A stretch of DNA of 64,000 bases from Sphingobacteriia bacterium 28-36-52 (lineage in GTDB: Bacteria > Bacteroidota > Bacteroidia > Chitinophagales > Chitinophagaceae), in NCBI GenBank assembly GCA_002281575.1, contig NCGN01000002.1:124001-188000 (forward strand), written 5' to 3'. A model generated the notes under the pieces. It saw nothing but the letters and a program-made list of their open reading frames with translations, made no database searches and was not told the DNA's origin. The position numbers and the translations under genes were made by a program. This document shows positions 8,591-17,605 of the stretch, one piece after another; position 1 is the stretch's first letter, and each line of letters opens with the position of its first letter.

Positions 8591-8962
8591 GGGGCCGTTT
8601 TGGTTTTGACAGCATAGGTTACGGTTGGTGTAAGCATGCAGTGCGTTGGATAATTAGCACTTTAATCTGAATATTCAACCATTAATTGGCAATACTCAGT
8701 ATGCCATGGCTGCTTAATCAGTGATTAAGTAACCATTTGGGCCGCCGCACAGGTTCGCTTCTTTCCATGTGCCGCCGCCGACTCAAAACAAAAGAAGATG
8801 CTGCAATAGTAGGCTGTGCTTATTGCTTAAGATTATCCAGCTAAGTGGCGAATTGGTTTGTTCTTTTCCTGTTCATCACCTACAATTAATAAAGAAATAA
8901 GCATGTAGAAAGCTAATGGTCACGATGTTTGGACACCGGTTCGAGTCCGGTCGGCTCCACCA
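8591..8962 (+). ncRNA. ssrA: Transfer-messenger RNA (tmRNA)
   Basis: This 372-base RNA rescues stalled ribosomes and tags the unfinished protein for proteolysis. The 5' end GGGGCCG pairs over seven positions with CGGCTCC before the 3' ACCA, forming the tRNA-like acceptor stem. The T-arm is ACCGG-TTCGAGT-CCGGT. The tag frame lies at 8688-8717. The CCA end is encoded (8960-8962). A strong terminator follows. Its partner smpB is not in the window. It is a one-piece tmRNA, not the permuted two-piece form. Confidence 0.96.
8688..8717 (+). other. tmRNA proteolysis-tag reading frame (GNTQYAMAA, stop)
   Basis: Starting at a Gly resume codon GGC, the frame reads G-N-T-Q-Y-A-M-A-A and ends with TAA at 8715-8717. 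The YA-x-AA ending is the usual protease-recognition end of bacterial tags. Met in place of the common Leu (ALAA) is a modest variation. The exact resume codon is inferred; the frame and stop are visible. Confidence 0.8.
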
Positions 8963-8965
8963 AAG

Positions 8966-8982
8966 TTGGCTTAATAAGCCAA
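8966..8982. repeat. Perfect inverted repeat directly after the tmRNA 3' end
   Basis: TTGGCTTA and TAAGCCAA flank a single A, giving an 8-bp hairpin that begins 4 bases after the mature 3' end. It may guide 3' processing of the precursor. The true terminator comes just after it. Confidence 0.6.
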
Positions 8983-8984
8983 AC

Positions 8985-9024
8985 AAAAAAGCGACAACCC
9001 AATCACAATTGGGCTCGCTTTTTT
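8985..9024 (+). terminator. Rho-independent terminator of ssrA
   Basis: The stem is GCGA..CCCAAT paired with ATTGGG..TCGC around a CACA loop, preceded by A6 and followed by T6. It is near-symmetric and could also act on the other strand. Confidence 0.9.
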
Positions 9025-9105
9025 GCTTTAGGATACTTTTTATTCCATTTAGTTGTAAAGGGTGTTAAAATAGTTTTAGTAAGATATTTATAGATGCTGA
9101 TTTTT

Positions 9106-9113
9106 TATTTTTG
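9106..9113 (+). promoter_or_regulatory. Candidate -7 box for the DUF2147 gene
   Basis: TATTTTTG is a full match to TAnnTTTG, 34 bases before the chosen ATG. No -33 element is evident. Confidence 0.3.
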
Positions 9114-9146
9114 TTTGCATAATTAAACTACAATTTGATATTTACT

Positions 9147-9629
9147 ATGTATACTCCAAAGTTTCTTTCTAAACAGAATATTTTTTTAGCAATAGCCAGT
9201 TTTATTATTGTTTTTGTAACAAGTTCTTTCGTCTTCATGCAAGAAGAGTCTGGTACAATTGTGGGTGTGTGGAAAACAGGTGATGGCAACGCTATGGTTA
9301 GAATTTATAAAAATGGAGAAAAATTTCAAGGCAAAATAGTTTGGTTAAAAGAACCAAATGATCCTGAAACAGGAAAACCAAAAGTTGATAAAAATCATTC
9401 TGATGAAACTTTGCGAACTCGACCTATTTTAGGTTTAGTTAATATTTGGGGATTTAATTACAAGGATAAAAATATTTGGGAAGATGGCAATATTTATGAC
9501 CCCAAAAATGGTAATACCTATTCTTGTACTATTAAAATGCTTAACCCTAATACGCTTGAAGTAAGAGGTTATATTGGTGTTTCATTAATTGGAAGAACGG
9601 ATACTTGGACCAAACAAGTTGCCAAGTAG
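9147..9629 (+). CDS. DUF2147 family exported protein
   Basis: The ATG at 9147 is preferred to a TTG 12 bases upstream and gives 160 residues. A hydrophobic N-terminal segment (about residues 12-31) acts as signal peptide or anchor. The mature part has the DUF2147 pattern: GVWKTGDGNAMVRIYKNG near the start, then GKIVWLKEPNDPETGKPK, and NIYDPKNGNTYSCTIKM with LEVRGYIG.SLIGRTDTW at the end. This is a lipocalin-like beta-rich fold of unknown ligand found widely in Bacteroidota and Proteobacteria. It stands alone and ends 2 bases before the convergent outer-membrane gene. Confidence 0.85.
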   Translation: MYTPKFLSKQNIFLAIASFIIVFVTSSFVFMQEESGTIVGVWKTGDGNAMVRIYKNGEKFQGKIVWLKEPNDPETGKPKVDKNHSDETLRTRPILGLVNIWGFNYKDKNIWEDGNIYDPKNGNTYSCTIKMLNPNTLEVRGYIGVSLIGRTDTWTKQVAK

Positions 9630-9631
9630 TT

Positions 9632-10651
9632 TTAAGGTGAAACAAAATTTAAGCTGATATTAAAAAATAAAGGGTTTCCTAAACGACTCGAGAAATACAA
9701 TTGGTTATCATTTTTTCCATTGTATTCATTCATAACATCAAATCGCCAGTTGTATCTCAATCCTGCTTGTGCACTTAGCCAAATAAAACCACTTATTTTT
9801 TTATCCCAAATTATTCTTGGTTTTAATTCACCACGCTGAATAAATACTGAGTCATTGGAGCTATTGGGTAAATTCATTAAGAATTGGTTGCCTTCTAACT
9901 CAAATCCGAATTGTAATATATTAGAGGTAGAAAAATTATATCTTAAATGTCCACGTGCTGGAAGTAATAATTCCATACCCCAACGATCGTTAAATGTTTT
10001 ATTCCAAAGGAACACCGGTATATGTAGAAGTTGTCCGGCACGATAAGTTCTTGAAATACCGGTACCAATCATATTTTTTTCTGAAGTTTTCCAACCGTAA
10101 ATAGCCGTACCGCTAATGGTTAGGGCTTTCCCATTAACGTCGCTAAATTGTTGAAACACCCCATTGTAATCTGCACTGGCTTGGAAGATTAAAAAGTTTT
10201 TCTCATTCAAAGGCTTAAAAATAGTAGTGTTAATGCCAAGAGAAGTCATAGCGTTACTGTTTAATTTACTTGCAAATGAATTGCTTCCAGCATTTTCAAT
10301 TGAGTACCTACTAGCCCAATAATTTGCGCCTAACTGCCAAATGATTTTGTTGGTAGAAATAACAGGAATATTTGCTTGAACTCTTAATGCGGAAACCTGA
10401 TTTACTTGAAAGTCTTGAAAAGCAGGTAAAAGTGGTCCTAGTTTAACACCTGGTAAGGTAAAGCTTCCATGGTATTCGTAGCCTATGCTTATTATTTTTT
10501 GAGGTGTTTGATTTAAAACCTTTTGGGTACAATAGCGTTTTACGCCCTCCGCATCTCCAAATTTGCTATAGTCAAAAACTTCTGTAGTGTCTTCTTGTGC
10601 AATAGCGCAAATTGAGAACAGCAAAGAAAAAATCAATAATATTTTTTGCAT
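9632..10651 (-). CDS. Predicted outer-membrane beta-barrel protein (DUF6268-like)
   Basis: The ATG at 10651 starts MQKILLIFSLLFSICAIAQ, a signal peptide ending in Ala-Gln, giving 339 residues; a longer frame adds nine unlikely residues. The mature part is made of alternating amphipathic strands with aromatic ends (for example GYEYHGSFTLPG, IWQLGANYWASRY, LSAQAGLRYNWRF). The C-terminus ends in a strand, NISLNFVSP, as in outer-membrane barrels. I place it near DUF6268 from memory, with moderate confidence. No partner gene is adjacent; function unknown. Confidence 0.75.
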   Translation of the reverse strand: MQKILLIFSLLFSICAIAQEDTTEVFDYSKFGDAEGVKRYCTQKVLNQTPQKIISIGYEYHGSFTLPGVKLGPLLPAFQDFQVNQVSALRVQANIPVISTNKIIWQLGANYWASRYSIENAGSNSFASKLNSNAMTSLGINTTIFKPLNEKNFLIFQASADYNGVFQQFSDVNGKALTISGTAIYGWKTSEKNMIGTGISRTYRAGQLLHIPVFLWNKTFNDRWGMELLLPARGHLRYNFSTSNILQFGFELEGNQFLMNLPNSSNDSVFIQRGELKPRIIWDKKISGFIWLSAQAGLRYNWRFDVMNEYNGKNDNQLYFSSRLGNPLFFNISLNFVSP

Positions 10652-10777
10652 AATTACATTCTGTATTTTCAAACGCAAATATAATTAGCATTGGGAACTG
10701 ATTTTTTGAGGCATATAACTGTTAACTATAATTGGCACTAATATGCTAAAGAACCCATAGTAATTAGGTGAATTCAA

Positions 10778-12145
10778 TTAATCGTTTTCTGCAACCAAGA
10801 GTGTTCCTTGGAGGTATTTTTCATTGTGTTGGGTGGCGTCTAGTCCTAATTCTTCTTCTTCGGAGCTTACCCTTAATGGAAGCATGATACTAATTAGTTT
10901 GAAAATTCCTAATGAGACTGTAAAACTGTATGCAACAGCAATAAATAGTGCTTTTACCTGAGTGAAAAAGAAAGCAGTGTTGCCGTAGAATAATCCATCA
11001 TCGCCAATTCCATTTACCGATTTGCTTGCAAATATTCCAGTCATTAGTATGCCAACCATTCCACCAACACCATGACATGGAAACACATCTAAGGTATCAT
11101 CTAAAGATGATTTTGATTTTAAAAAAACAGCGTAATTAGAAATGATCGCAGCTATGAATCCTATAAAAATACTTTGTGGTACTGCAACAAAACCTGCTGA
11201 AGGCGTTATGGCAACTAGTCCTACAACTGCGCCAATACAAAAACCTAAAACTGATGGCTTTTTTCCTCTCATAACATCAAAAAACATCCAAGATAAACCA
11301 GCAGAAGCTGCAGCAGTATTGGTTGTTGCAAATGCTGAAACAGCTAATGAATTTGCACCTAATGCCGATCCTGCGTTAAAACCAAACCATCCGAACCAAA
11401 GTAATCCAGTTCCAATTAGAACGTAGGGAATATTTGCGGGAGGTATTTCAATTTGATCTAAATGCGCTTTTCTTCTCTTTAACACCAACGCTCCGGCAAG
11501 GGCTGCGCATCCAGCCGAGATATGTACAACTGTTCCACCGGCAAAATCTAAAGCCCCCATTTTAAATAAAAATCCTTCTGGGTGCCAAGTCCAATGAGCT
11601 AAAGGAGCATAAACGAGTAAGCTAAAAAGTACTATAAATAAAATGTATGAAGTGAATTTAACTCTTTCGGCAACTGCCCCAACAACTAGCCCAGGTGTAA
11701 TGATGGCAAACATCAGTTGAAACATAGCAAAAAGACCTAAAGGAATGGTAGGCGCAAGGCTCCATGGCGCTCCACCATTAATTCCTCTCATAAATAAATG
11801 AGTAGTAGGATTTCCGATTAATCCACCTATTGAGTCACCAAAACAAAGACTGTATCCCACGGTAATCCAAATGATTGAAACTACTCCAGTAGCTACCACG
11901 CTTTTAATCATGGTTGAAATCACATTTTTTCTATGTACCATTCCGCCATAAAAAAATGCCAATCCAGGCGTCATCAAAAACACCAATGCTGTTGCAACAA
12001 TTATCCATGCAATGTCAGCGCCATTATAAACAGCTTGAGAATCTATATAGCTTTGTTCCGCTGGAACAAATAGGGCCAGAACTGCAATAATTAATAGAAT
12101 AACAAAAGGGGCAACGTTATAAAAGTTAAGTTTTTTTTGATACAT
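10778..12145 (-). CDS. amtB: Ammonium transporter
   Basis: This 455-residue protein with about 11 helices moves ammonium across the inner membrane. The family signature DFAGGTVVHISAGCAALAG carries the first pore His, and DVFPCHGVGGMVG the second. TPGLAFFYGGMV near the N-terminus and TNTAAASAGLSWM are also conserved. The C-terminus GLDATQHNEKYL is the tail that PII proteins bind to shut the channel. No glnK gene is adjacent, which differs from the common glnK-amtB pair. A 185-base A+T-rich gap separates it from the divergent beta-galactosidase gene. Confidence 0.96.
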   Translation of the reverse strand: MYQKKLNFYNVAPFVILLIIAVLALFVPAEQSYIDSQAVYNGADIAWIIVATALVFLMTPGLAFFYGGMVHRKNVISTMIKSVVATGVVSIIWITVGYSLCFGDSIGGLIGNPTTHLFMRGINGGAPWSLAPTIPLGLFAMFQLMFAIITPGLVVGAVAERVKFTSYILFIVLFSLLVYAPLAHWTWHPEGFLFKMGALDFAGGTVVHISAGCAALAGALVLKRRKAHLDQIEIPPANIPYVLIGTGLLWFGWFGFNAGSALGANSLAVSAFATTNTAAASAGLSWMFFDVMRGKKPSVLGFCIGAVVGLVAITPSAGFVAVPQSIFIGFIAAIISNYAVFLKSKSSLDDTLDVFPCHGVGGMVGILMTGIFASKSVNGIGDDGLFYGNTAFFFTQVKALFIAVAYSFTVSLGIFKLISIMLPLRVSSEEEELGLDATQHNEKYLQGTLLVAEND

Positions 12146-12222
12146 ATTTAATGCAAATAAATTTAATATGAATTATTTATGGTTGAAATTAATATTTATT
12201 GACTAAAGCTAAAATATTAATT

Positions 12223-12230
12223 CAAATATA
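12223..12230 (-). promoter_or_regulatory. Candidate -7 box for amtB
   Basis: The minus strand reads TATATTTG (TAnnTTTG) about 78 bases before the amtB start. No sigma-54 element (TGGCAC-N5-TTGC) was seen in the gap. Confidence 0.33.
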
Positions 12231-12330
12231 TTTATTTTAAATATGATATTTATCCCTTTTTGTACACTATTATAGTTAACCATACTTGCATCTAGATTAT
12301 CTTTAAAAAATCGTTTTTATTTTAATATTT

Positions 12331-15300
12331 ATGTATCGTTATTTTATGAAAGTTTTTATAAAACTGCTAATTGTTTTTTCATTATTAAGTACCATTGTTG
12401 TTGAAGCATTAGGTCAATTACCGCCTGAATTGGAAAATCCCGAATTGGTTTCTATCAATCGAATGCCCATGAGGGCTAATGCCTTCGCATTTGAAAATTG
12501 GTCAAGTGCGAAGAATTTTGACAAAGAAAATTCGAACAATTTTTTCTCATTAAATGGGGAATGGAAATTTAATTGGGTGCAAGACCCCAATAAGCGTCCT
12601 ATTCGTTTTTACGAGAGTGGTTTTGATGATACCCAATGGAATTTATTCAAAATTCCTGCAAGTTGGGAAGTGAATGGATATGGATTACCCATTTATGTAA
12701 ACCAACCCTACGATTTTGCTGGTCATAATCTTCGATACAATAAAATGAATCCTCCTTATGATATTCCAGTAAATAATAATCCAGTTGGGTCGTATCGAAA
12801 GAAAATAATTTTACCCAAAGATTTTAAAGGGAAGCAGGTTTTTTTACATGTGGGCAATGCTAAAAGTTGCTTGTTTGTTTGGGTTAATGGCAAAAAGGTA
12901 GGCTATAGTGAAGACAGTAAACTTGCAGCTGAATTTGATATTACTCAATATTTAAAAGAAGGGGAGAACCTGATTGCTTTTCAAGTATTTCGCTGGAGTG
13001 ATGCTAGTTATTTAGAATGTCAGGATATGTTTCGATTCTCAGGTATTGAAAGAGATGTCTATTTATTTGCTACCAATAAATTGACTATTAGAGATTTTAA
13101 AATCACTACTGATTTAGATGAAAAATATGAGAACGGTCTGTTGAATATAAATGTTGAGGTGGATAATTTTAAATCGGAAAAAGGTTATTTGAGTAAAAAA
13201 GACAGTTTTAACGTTGAAGTGCAATTAAAAGACGCATCGGGAAATATGGTCTATCAAGATCAAACGAAAGAATTTGCTACAGTTCTTGGAAATTATAAGT
13301 CTATATTATCTTTTAAGTCAACACTTGCTAAAGTTACATTGTGGTCTGCTGAAACCCCATACTTATATACCTTGTACCTTATTTTAAAAAACAAAGAGGG
13401 TGATATTTTAGAAATAATTCCTCAAAGAGTTGGGTTTAAAAAAATTGAAATTATTGGTGCAAATTTTTTGGTGAATGGGAAGCGTATTTTTTTAAAAGGG
13501 GTGAATAGGCATGAGCATCATCCTCGCAATGGACATGTCTTAAGTAAAGAAGATATGTTGAAAGACATGGAAATGATGAAAAAACTCAATATTAATGCGG
13601 TAAGGCATTCACATTATCCTCCAGATCCTTATTGGATGGAACTTTGTGATATTTATGGATTGTATGTGGTAGACGAAGCAAATATTGAAAGCCATGGTTT
13701 AGGATATGATTTAAGTGTAACCTTGGGCAATAAATCTATTTGGAAAGAAGCGCATTTGCAAAGGGTACAGCGGATGTATGAGCGCGATAAAAATCATACA
13801 TCAGTTGTTACTTGGTCTTTAGGTAATGAAGCGGGTGATGGGAGTAATTTTTATGCTGCTTATGATTGGCTTAAAGGGCAAACTAATTTGCCTATTCAGT
13901 ATGAGAGAGATATTGATTATGGCAAACCAAATAATACCCCTTTTTCTGAAATATTTTGCCCTCAATATATTTCACCTGACGGCATGTTAAAGTATGCAAA
14001 GTCTAATGCAAAATTACCGCATATACAAAGCGAATACGCCCATATTATGGGGAATAGCTTAGGTAATTTTAAAGACTATTGGAATATAATAGAAAATAAT
14101 CCTAAACTCCAAGGTGGCTTTATTTGGGAATGGATAGACCAAAGTATTGATACCATTAAAAATGGGAAAAGAATAAAAGCATATGGTGGAGATTTTCCAT
14201 TAGAAGGTCCTGTAGATGAAAATTTAAGCGACAATAATTTTTGTGTTAAAGGGGTAGTAGATGCTTACAGAAACCTTACACCAATGGCTTTGGAAGTAAA
14301 GCAGGTTTACCAGAACATTAAAACAACATGGAACAACATTAATAGCATTACCATTAGAAATGGGTTCTTCTATAAAAACCTCGAAAATATTTATTTGCAT
14401 TGGGCATTACAAGAAAATGGAATCATAAAGGAGACGGGTAAAATTGAAACAATTCATTTAGCACCGCAACAAGAAGATTCATTTTTTATTGCAACAAATT
14501 TTAAGCGAAAGGTTGATAAGGAGTATCAGTTGAATATTTACTATGCATTAAAAACCGAGGAGCCTTTTTTGAGTAAGGACTATATTATTGCGTCGGAACA
14601 GTTTCTCGTAAATGAAGTGAAAGCCAATAATCAATCCCCTGTCATAAAAAATGGTTTATCATTCAATAAGTTGAATCAATTAGTTCAAATTAATGGGCGC
14701 TCCTTTTCACTTCAATTTGATATTGAAAATGGGAAATTATTGAGTTATACAAAAAATGGAGATCAAATTATTCATTCAGGTCCTGTGCCATCATTTTGGA
14801 GAGCACCTACAGACAATGATATTGGGGCTGGGTTTAATAAAAGCTTACGCATGTGGCGCAATGTATATGATAGTTCTAGCACTTTAACCCATGCTATTTT
14901 TCCAATTGATAAAGGATTAATTAAAGTGGTGTTCACAAAAACTTTACTTAATGGTGACGCCAAGCATAATCAAGTTTATTCCATTTTTAGTGATGGTTCT
15001 ATTAAAGTAGAAAATACTTTTGAAGCAATTAAAGGGAAATATCCACTCTTGTTAAGAGCAGGAAACGATGTAACAATTGCAGGCGATTTTACTAATATTA
15101 ATTGGTATGGAAGGGGGCCAGGTGAAAATTATTGGGATAGAAAAACCAATACATTTATTGGACAGTATAGTCAAAACATAGATGAGCAATACTATCCTTA
15201 TGCTAGACCACAAGAAAGCGGTAATCATACTGAAGTTAGATGGGTGAGTTTTTCTAATTTGAAGGGTAGGAGAATAAAGTTTGTTTATAATGATAGTTTA

Positions 15301-15525
15301 TTAAGTTTTTCGGCATTGCCCTATCATTTAAATGATTTAGATCCCGCAATAAATAAAAAACAATACCACAGTGGTGAATTGAATAAACGGTCTGAAATTT
15401 ATTTACATATGGATTTAAATCAAACAGGCTTGCAAGGCATGGATAGTTGGGGGGCATGGCCGTTAGAAAAGTATCGGGTTCCTTTTAAAAATTATGCATA
15501 CAGTTATTGGATTAAGTTTGACTAA
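12331..15525 (+). CDS. Glycoside hydrolase family 2 beta-galactosidase (LacZ type), exported
   Basis: The 1064 residues have the full LacZ layout: sugar-binding domain at about 60-270, immunoglobulin-like domain, TIM barrel at about 370-660, and the C-terminal small-chain domain to the end (FWRAPTDNDIG, GRGPGENYWDR, GNHTEVRW). The acid/base Glu is E500 in LGNEAGDG and the nucleophile is E568 in SEYAHIMGN. A signal peptide ends near ALGQ, so the enzyme is exported, probably to the periplasm, where it would trim terminal beta-galactose from oligosaccharides. An ATG at 12346 is an equally good start. The alpha-galactosidase gene starts 1 base after the stop, so the two are one transcript. Confidence 0.95.
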   Translation: MYRYFMKVFIKLLIVFSLLSTIVVEALGQLPPELENPELVSINRMPMRANAFAFENWSSAKNFDKENSNNFFSLNGEWKFNWVQDPNKRPIRFYESGFDDTQWNLFKIPASWEVNGYGLPIYVNQPYDFAGHNLRYNKMNPPYDIPVNNNPVGSYRKKIILPKDFKGKQVFLHVGNAKSCLFVWVNGKKVGYSEDSKLAAEFDITQYLKEGENLIAFQVFRWSDASYLECQDMFRFSGIERDVYLFATNKLTIRDFKITTDLDEKYENGLLNINVEVDNFKSEKGYLSKKDSFNVEVQLKDASGNMVYQDQTKEFATVLGNYKSILSFKSTLAKVTLWSAETPYLYTLYLILKNKEGDILEIIPQRVGFKKIEIIGANFLVNGKRIFLKGVNRHEHHPRNGHVLSKEDMLKDMEMMKKLNINAVRHSHYPPDPYWMELCDIYGLYVVDEANIESHGLGYDLSVTLGNKSIWKEAHLQRVQRMYERDKNHTSVVTWSLGNEAGDGSNFYAAYDWLKGQTNLPIQYERDIDYGKPNNTPFSEIFCPQYISPDGMLKYAKSNAKLPHIQSEYAHIMGNSLGNFKDYWNIIENNPKLQGGFIWEWIDQSIDTIKNGKRIKAYGGDFPLEGPVDENLSDNNFCVKGVVDAYRNLTPMALEVKQVYQNIKTTWNNINSITIRNGFFYKNLENIYLHWALQENGIIKETGKIETIHLAPQQEDSFFIATNFKRKVDKEYQLNIYYALKTEEPFLSKDYIIASEQFLVNEVKANNQSPVIKNGLSFNKLNQLVQINGRSFSLQFDIENGKLLSYTKNGDQIIHSGPVPSFWRAPTDNDIGAGFNKSLRMWRNVYDSSSTLTHAIFPIDKGLIKVVFTKTLLNGDAKHNQVYSIFSDGSIKVENTFEAIKGKYPLLLRAGNDVTIAGDFTNINWYGRGPGENYWDRKTNTFIGQYSQNIDEQYYPYARPQESGNHTEVRWVSFSNLKGRRIKFVYNDSLLSFSALPYHLNDLDPAINKKQYHSGELNKRSEIYLHMDLNQTGLQGMDSWGAWPLEKYRVPFKNYAYSYWIKFD

Positions 15526-15526
15526 T

Positions 15527-16747
15527 ATGAATTCGTATATGAGAAAAGAAATCATCATTATATTCTGCTGCTTATTTAATATGGCTTGTTTAGGACAATC
15601 TACATCAATGGCCTCTAAGCCTTTGATGGGTTGGATGAGTTGGAACTTTTTTGCTGAAAAAGTGAATGAACTTGAACTTAAAGAAATGGCAACAGCAATG
15701 ATTCAATCTGGATTGGTAGATGCCGGCTATAATTATATTTTCATTGATGATGGTTGGCAAGGAGGGAGGGATATGAAAAATAATATCATTGCTGATCCAG
15801 CAAAATTTCCATCTGGGATAAAAGCATTTGCTGATTTTTTACATGGAAAAGGAATGAAGTTGGGTATTTACAGTGATGCTGCCCAGTTAACCTGTGCTGG
15901 TTATACGGCAAGTTTGAATTTTGAAGAGCAAGATGCTAAAACATTTGCAGAATGGGGAATTGATTATTTAAAATATGATTATTGCAATGCACCGGCAGAT
16001 TCTAATACTGCCAAATTGAGATACCAAAAAATGGCTGAAGCTTTAAAGAAGACAGGCAGGCCAATTGTATTTGGAATATGTGAATGGGGAGAAAGAAAAC
16101 CTTGGAATTGGGCTGCTGGTGTTGGTGGACAATTATGGAGAACCACCCATGATATTAGAGATAAATGGGTAAAGAAACCAAATGAAAAATGGGGTTTAGG
16201 CATCTTAGATATTCTTGAAACAAATGCTACATTAAATGAGTTTGCTGGTCCTGGACGGTGGAATGATGCAGATATGTTGGTTGTTGGATTGTATGGTAAG
16301 AAAGGCCCTTCTGGTGATGGTGGTGGAATTGGTTGTACTGATATAGAGTATGAATCTCAGTTTAGTCTTTGGGCTATGATGTGTTCACCTTTGTATGCTT
16401 CAAATGATATTAGAAAAATGAATGAAGCAACAAAGTCTATTTTACTTAATAAGGAAGTGATTAATATAAATCAGGATTCTCTAGGCATTCAAGCAGTTCA
16501 AAAAGAAAATGATGGCTCACTGAGTATTTTTTTAAAATCCCTATCAAATGGGGATTATGCGTTAGCCATTTTGAATAAATTAGATTGTTCTATTCCTTTA
16601 ATACTTGATTTTTCAAAGTTGGGATTAGAGGGAAACTTCCAAATTCGTGATTTATGGGAACACAAGACTATTACAAAGTCCGATTTGAAAAAGCAGATGA
16701 TTTTAAGTCATCAAACAAAATTGTATCGATTTGTCAAAAGCAATTAA
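15527..16747 (+). CDS. Glycoside hydrolase family 27 alpha-galactosidase, exported
   Basis: The 406 residues begin with a signal peptide (cleavage near CLGQ), then the GH27 barrel: KPLMGWMSWN, FIDDGWQGGR, GIYSDAA, and YLKYDYCN with the nucleophile D151. By alignment with human alpha-galactosidase A the acid/base is D209 in RTTHDIRDKW. GPGRWNDADML lines the sugar pocket. A C-terminal beta domain follows. The enzyme removes alpha-1,6 galactose, for example from galactomannan or raffinose sugars. An upstream ATG at 15494 overlaps the GH2 gene and does not look like a signal peptide; ATG 15539 is another possible start. It is cotranscribed with the GH2 gene and followed 10 bases later by the cupin. 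Confidence 0.94.
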   Translation: MNSYMRKEIIIIFCCLFNMACLGQSTSMASKPLMGWMSWNFFAEKVNELELKEMATAMIQSGLVDAGYNYIFIDDGWQGGRDMKNNIIADPAKFPSGIKAFADFLHGKGMKLGIYSDAAQLTCAGYTASLNFEEQDAKTFAEWGIDYLKYDYCNAPADSNTAKLRYQKMAEALKKTGRPIVFGICEWGERKPWNWAAGVGGQLWRTTHDIRDKWVKKPNEKWGLGILDILETNATLNEFAGPGRWNDADMLVVGLYGKKGPSGDGGGIGCTDIEYESQFSLWAMMCSPLYASNDIRKMNEATKSILLNKEVININQDSLGIQAVQKENDGSLSIFLKSLSNGDYALAILNKLDCSIPLILDFSKLGLEGNFQIRDLWEHKTITKSDLKKQMILSHQTKLYRFVKSN

Positions 16748-16757
16748 TATCATTTCA

Positions 16758-17258
16758 ATGAATCAAACTATACAGCAACTTATTCAATTTTACCAATTAT
16801 TACCACATCCAGAAGGAGGCTATTACAAAGAAACATACCGATCATCTGGATGGATTCCCGCAGATAGTTTGCCCGAAAAATTTAACGGGAAACGAAATTA
16901 TTCAACTGCTATTTATTTTTTATTAGAAGAAAATTCTTTCTCGGCTTTTCATCGAATTCAGTCAGATGAATGTTGGCATTTTTATACGGGTGATGCAGTA
17001 GATATTCATGTGTTACATACTAATGGAAATTATGAATTAATAAAATTGGGAAGCAATATTGAAATGGGTGAGCAATATCAAGCAATAGTACCTGCTGGTG
17101 CTTGGTTTGCCTCTAAAACTAATGGCCAATACTCATTGGTGGGCTGTACGGTTTCACCTGGTTTTGATTTTGCTGATTTTGAATTAGCAAAAGCTGCTGA
17201 ATTAGCTTTGCAGTTTCCAAAACAGTTAGCATTAATTCAACATTTCTGCAGGGCTTAG
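16758..17258 (+). CDS. Cupin, DUF985 (Cupin_5) family
   Basis: The 166-residue protein carries the DUF985 marks: LLPHPEGGYYKETYR near residue 20, the barrel strands FHRIQSDECWHFYTGD, VPAGAWFASKT, and a C-terminal SPGFDFADFELA. The ATG at 16758 is chosen because the longer frame overlaps the preceding gene. Members are small cytosolic cupins with an unproven ligand; some have been suggested to bind sugar or nucleotide compounds. Its position after two glycosidases suggests, but does not prove, a role in sugar handling. Confidence 0.88.
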   Translation: MNQTIQQLIQFYQLLPHPEGGYYKETYRSSGWIPADSLPEKFNGKRNYSTAIYFLLEENSFSAFHRIQSDECWHFYTGDAVDIHVLHTNGNYELIKLGSNIEMGEQYQAIVPAGAWFASKTNGQYSLVGCTVSPGFDFADFELAKAAELALQFPKQLALIQHFCRA

Positions 17259-17605
17259 CGATTATAATGTATTAAGAGATAACCTGTGACACTTAAAAGT
17301 AAAACAGCAAGTATTACCACAATGAGCCATTGTTGGTCTTGTATTTTTCTTTTCTTCTTTCTTTTAGTACTTCTTGAAATTTGTTTTTTAAGTTGTTGAT
17401 TTAAGCTGTTTGTTATTGTTGTAATATTTTCTTTCGTTTTAAATTGAGCTAATCCTTCTAATGCATCGTTTTCAAAATCTGATGATGCCAATTTTTGTTC
17501 AATGGCGTTCATTTCTTCTTCTGATATATCATTATCAAGGTATTTTAATAATTCCTCGTTTGATAAATCGGTTTCTTTTTTAAATATGTCTTTCCAATTG
17601 GTCAT
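17255..17605 (-). CDS. Small single-pass anti-sigma-factor-like protein
   Basis: The 116 residues consist of an acidic N-terminal half (about 1-60, with LSNEELLKYLDNDISEEE and QKLASSDFENDALEG), a very basic stretch (RSTKRKKKRK), one transmembrane helix at about 92-112 and a short outer tail. The layout matches minimal anti-sigma factors of Bacteroidota, with the cytosolic part holding the sigma factor and almost no sensor outside. It overlaps the sigma-factor gene by 1 base (TAATG), which argues for coupled translation and a pair. Function is inferred from this context. Confidence 0.8.
   Translation of the reverse strand: MTNWKDIFKKETDLSNEELLKYLDNDISEEEMNAIEQKLASSDFENDALEGLAQFKTKENITTITNSLNQQLKKQISRSTKRKKKRKIQDQQWLIVVILAVLLLSVTGYLLIHYNR

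Noticed and set aside
12146..12330. Sigma-54 or catabolite-control site in the amtB/beta-galactosidase gap
   Set aside because: No TGGCAC-N5-TTGC or other convincing palindrome was found. A TTTG at 12259-12262 has only a poor -7 partner 20 bases on.
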